Positions 62,026 to 64,000 of a stretch of DNA of 64,000 bases are shown one piece after another. Source of the stretch: Pseudorhodobacter sp. E13 (GTDB lineage Bacteria > Pseudomonadota > Alphaproteobacteria > Rhodobacterales > Rhodobacteraceae); NCBI RefSeq assembly GCF_003991405.1, contig NZ_RPEN01000158.1, forward strand, positions 62,001 to 126,000, written 5' to 3'. How positions within the stretch are numbered: position 1 is the first letter of the stretch; every line of letters starts with the position of its first letter. Position numbers and translations under genes: made by a program. Under the pieces are notes generated by a model, which worked only from the letters and a program-made list of their open reading frames with translations, did no database searches and was not told the origin of the DNA.

Positions 62026-63039
62026 ATGCCCGATGGGGCCAAGCCCGTCCTTGATGTCCGGGGCTTGCAGACCGTTTTCCGCACGCGTGGCGGGGACGTT
62101 CATGCAGTCAATTCCGTCAGCTTTCACCTCAAACCCGGCGAGTTGCTGGGTGTGGTTGGGGAAAGCGGTTCGGGAAAATCGGTGACGATGATGTCGTTGA
62201 TCGGCCTGTTGCCGATGCCCCCCGCCGAGGTGCGCGCGGGTGAGGTGTTGCTGGGCGATGTCGATATTCTGAAAATCACGCCTGAACAGTTGCGCGATGT
62301 GCGCGGACGGCGGATCGGCTTTGTGTTTCAGGACCCGATGACCAGCCTGAACCCGGTGTTCACCGTGGGCAATCAGGTGATGGAACCGCTGCTGCGCCAT
62401 ATGAATATGGATAAAAAGCAAGCCTTTGCGCGGGCGGTGGAATTGATGGAACTGGTGGGCATTCCCGATGCGACCCGCCGGATGAAGGATTATCCGCACC
62501 AGTTTTCCGGCGGCATGCGGCAGCGGGTGATGATTGCCATCGCGCTGGCCTGTGACCCCGAAGTGCTGATCGCGGATGAACCCACGACCGCGCTGGATGT
62601 GACCATTCAGGCGCAGATCATCGAACTGGTCAAAGACCTGCGCACCAAGCTGGGCATGGCGATTGTCTGGATCACGCATGATCTGGGCGTGATCGCCGGC
62701 ATCGCGGACCGGGTGATGGTGATGTATGGCGGGCAAGTGGTGGAACAGGCCCCGGTGAAAGAGCTTTTCGCCAATCCGCAGCACCCCTATACCCGCGCCT
62801 TGCTGAAAACCATTCCGTCGGTCTCTGGCCAACGTGAGGCCCGGCTGAAGGTGATCGAGGGGCAACCCCCGATCCTTGGCGCGGCCCCCACCGCCTGCCC
62901 GTTCAAGCCGCGCTGTGGCCATGCGTTTGATCGCTGCGGCAACGAAAACCCGCAGCGCCGCGCTTTGGGCGCCGACCCCGTGGGCTATGGCCATGATGTC
63001 GCCTGCCATTGGGATGCCCGCACAGGAGGGCCGGTTTGA
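62026..63039 (+). CDS. Oligopeptide-type ABC transporter ATP-binding protein (DppD-like)
   Basis: A 337-residue ATPase with Walker A GESGSGKS (about 43-50), signature FSGGMRQRV, Walker [11 protein letters not shown], and the C-terminal oligo_HPY domain holding a Cys-rich CPFKPRC...CG motif (an iron-sulfur or zinc-like site). This is typical of DppD/OppD/GsiA subunits. The ATG at 62026 has GGGAG upstream. Paired with DppF at TGATG. No permease or binding protein is visible in the window, so they would lie further downstream. Confidence 0.93.
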   Translation: MPDGAKPVLDVRGLQTVFRTRGGDVHAVNSVSFHLKPGELLGVVGESGSGKSVTMMSLIGLLPMPPAEVRAGEVLLGDVDILKITPEQLRDVRGRRIGFVFQDPMTSLNPVFTVGNQVMEPLLRHMNMDKKQAFARAVELMELVGIPDATRRMKDYPHQFSGGMRQRVMIAIALACDPEVLIADEPTTALDVTIQAQIIELVKDLRTKLGMAIVWITHDLGVIAGIADRVMVMYGGQVVEQAPVKELFANPQHPYTRALLKTIPSVSGQREARLKVIEGQPPILGAAPTACPFKPRCGHAFDRCGNENPQRRALGADPVGYGHDVACHWDARTGGPV

Positions 63040-64000
63040 TGCTGGACGCAAAACCCGCAAAACCTTTGGTCACGGTCAAAGACCTCAAGATGTATTTCCC
63101 CATCCACACCGGGCTGTTCCGCCGCCATACCGGCGATGTGAAAGCGGTGGATGGGCTGAGCTTCACGATTTTCGAAGGCGAAACCCTTGGTCTGGTGGGC
63201 GAATCCGGTTGCGGCAAATCCACCGTGGGCCGCGCGCTGCTGCGCCTGTATGAGTTGACATCGGGGTCCGTGACCATTGACGGCGATGATATCGCAACCC
63301 TGTCGTCCGAGGAGTTGCGGCTCAAACGTCCCGCGATGCAGATGGTGTTTCAGGACCCGCAAGCCAGCCTGAACCCGCGCATGACGGTGGCCGCCATTAT
63401 TGGCGAGCCATTGGATGAGCATACTGATTGGAACGCCGAGAAAAAGCTGGCGCGGGTCTATGAGTTGATGGATGCCGTGGGGTTGAACCGCGCCTTTGCC
63501 AACCGCTATCCGCATGCGTTTTCGGGCGGGCAGCGTCAGCGCATCGGGATTGCGCGCGCCTTGGCGCTGAACCCCAAATTCATCGTTTGTGATGAACCGA
63601 TTGCCGCGCTGGATGTCTCCATTCAGGCGCAGGTGGTGAACCTGCTGGAAGATTTGCAGGAAAAGATGGGGCTGACCTATCTGTTCATCAGCCATGATCT
63701 TTCAATGGTGCGCCATATCGCGGACCGGGTGGCCGTAATGTATCTGGGCCGCATTGCCGAGCTTTCGCCGCGAGAGCCGCTGTATGCCGACCCGTTGCAC
63801 CCCTATGCCAAGGCGCTGCTGTCGGCGGTGCCGGACCCGGACCCCGAAACCGAAGGCAAGCGCCAGCGTATCATTCTGCAAGGCGATGTGCCCTCGCCTT
63901 CGAACCCGCCCAAGGGCTGCAATTTCTGCACGCGCTGCCCCGAGGTGATCCCGATTTGCCGCGAGGTGAAGCCCGAATTGGCCGAGGTGCGCCCCGGCCG
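63039..64000 (+). CDS. Oligopeptide-type ABC transporter ATP-binding protein (DppF-like), partial
   Basis: The second ATPase of the pair, cut by the window end at about 320 residues. Walker A is GESGCGKST (about 54-62), signature [11 protein letters not shown], and Walker [13 protein letters not shown]. The start overlaps the DppD stop (TGATG). The C-terminal oligo_HPY segment with CNFCTRCPE is visible near the window end. Confidence 0.93.
   Translation, partial: MLDAKPAKPLVTVKDLKMYFPIHTGLFRRHTGDVKAVDGLSFTIFEGETLGLVGESGCGKSTVGRALLRLYELTSGSVTIDGDDIATLSSEELRLKRPAMQMVFQDPQASLNPRMTVAAIIGEPLDEHTDWNAEKKLARVYELMDAVGLNRAFANRYPHAFSGGQRQRIGIARALALNPKFIVCDEPIAALDVSIQAQVVNLLEDLQEKMGLTYLFISHDLSMVRHIADRVAVMYLGRIAELSPREPLYADPLHPYAKALLSAVPDPDPETEGKRQRIILQGDVPSPSNPPKGCNFCTRCPEVIPICREVKPELAEVRPG

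Overview
The window looks like a chromosomal segment of a Rhodobacteraceae bacterium (Alphaproteobacteria; Rhodobacter/Paracoccus-like). The evidence is the high G+C content, an ALA synthase (Shemin pathway) with a perfect FnrL-type box upstream, a type II sulfide:quinone oxidoreductase with a SqrR-type operator, a SqrR-like repressor elsewhere in the window, DctBD with a TRAP transporter, and many ATGA/TGATG stop-start overlaps. No prophage, insertion sequence, rRNA operon or CRISPR array was seen. The gene content is mostly housekeeping with several accessory islands.

Region by region. 1-8.9 kb: a partial PBP1A behind an AMIN/amidase_3 cell-wall amidase, a class I aminotransferase, a DsbA-like protein, ispG behind a RodZ-like protein, hemA, and a small periplasmic protein. 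9-13 kb: an M20 dipeptidase, a GNAT, and sqr with a DUF5368-type membrane protein. 12.9-14.3 kb: two identical tRNA-Asp genes, a pirin and tRNA-Val. 14.4-23.5 kb: a sialic/nonulosonic acid locus. Three plus-strand genes (Gfo/Idh, CMP-sugar synthetase, SDR) converge on a minus-strand run of neuB, an RgpF-like protein, a GT25 glycosyltransferase, neuC and two different WaaA/GT30-type transferases. 23.5-28 kb: gamma-carbonic anhydrase, gmk, yicC, a PAS_5 protein and class II DAHP synthase.

28-39.2 kb: a GlxA/AraC regulator, a GNAT, a PQQ sugar dehydrogenase, a complete branched-chain-type ABC transporter (with an unknown small gene inserted) and a dimethylglycine/sarcosine dehydrogenase-like FAD-GcvT protein. 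39.3-47.2 kb: dctD (lacking the GAFTGA loop), dctB, purQ, an unlisted 44-residue membrane peptide, a SqrR-like ArsR regulator and a TRAP transporter. 47.2-58 kb: a DUF900 lipoprotein hydrolase, a small periplasmic protein, a Rieske oxygenase, gph, glmU-glmS-AlkD-like, moaA, a lipoprotein and an acyl-CoA synthetase. 58-64 kb: two M20 deacylases and a DAO-type oxidase on the minus strand, diverging from two oligopeptide ABC ATPases, the second cut by the window end.

The most interesting signals are: (1) a dispersed composite intergenic element, a GC-rich hairpin followed by a conserved A-rich box ending CCGAAAAGAAAG, seen three times, plus a tandem-hairpin version and a related inverted pair; (2) the nonulosonic acid locus with two divergent GT30 proteins and a lower-GC glycosyltransferase pair; (3) a predicted SqrR-SQR sulfide circuit connecting two distant loci; (4) a DctD that has lost its sigma-54 contact loop; and (5) several perfect inverted repeats in promoter regions with no assigned regulator. 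All functional assignments rest on motif reading without database searches.
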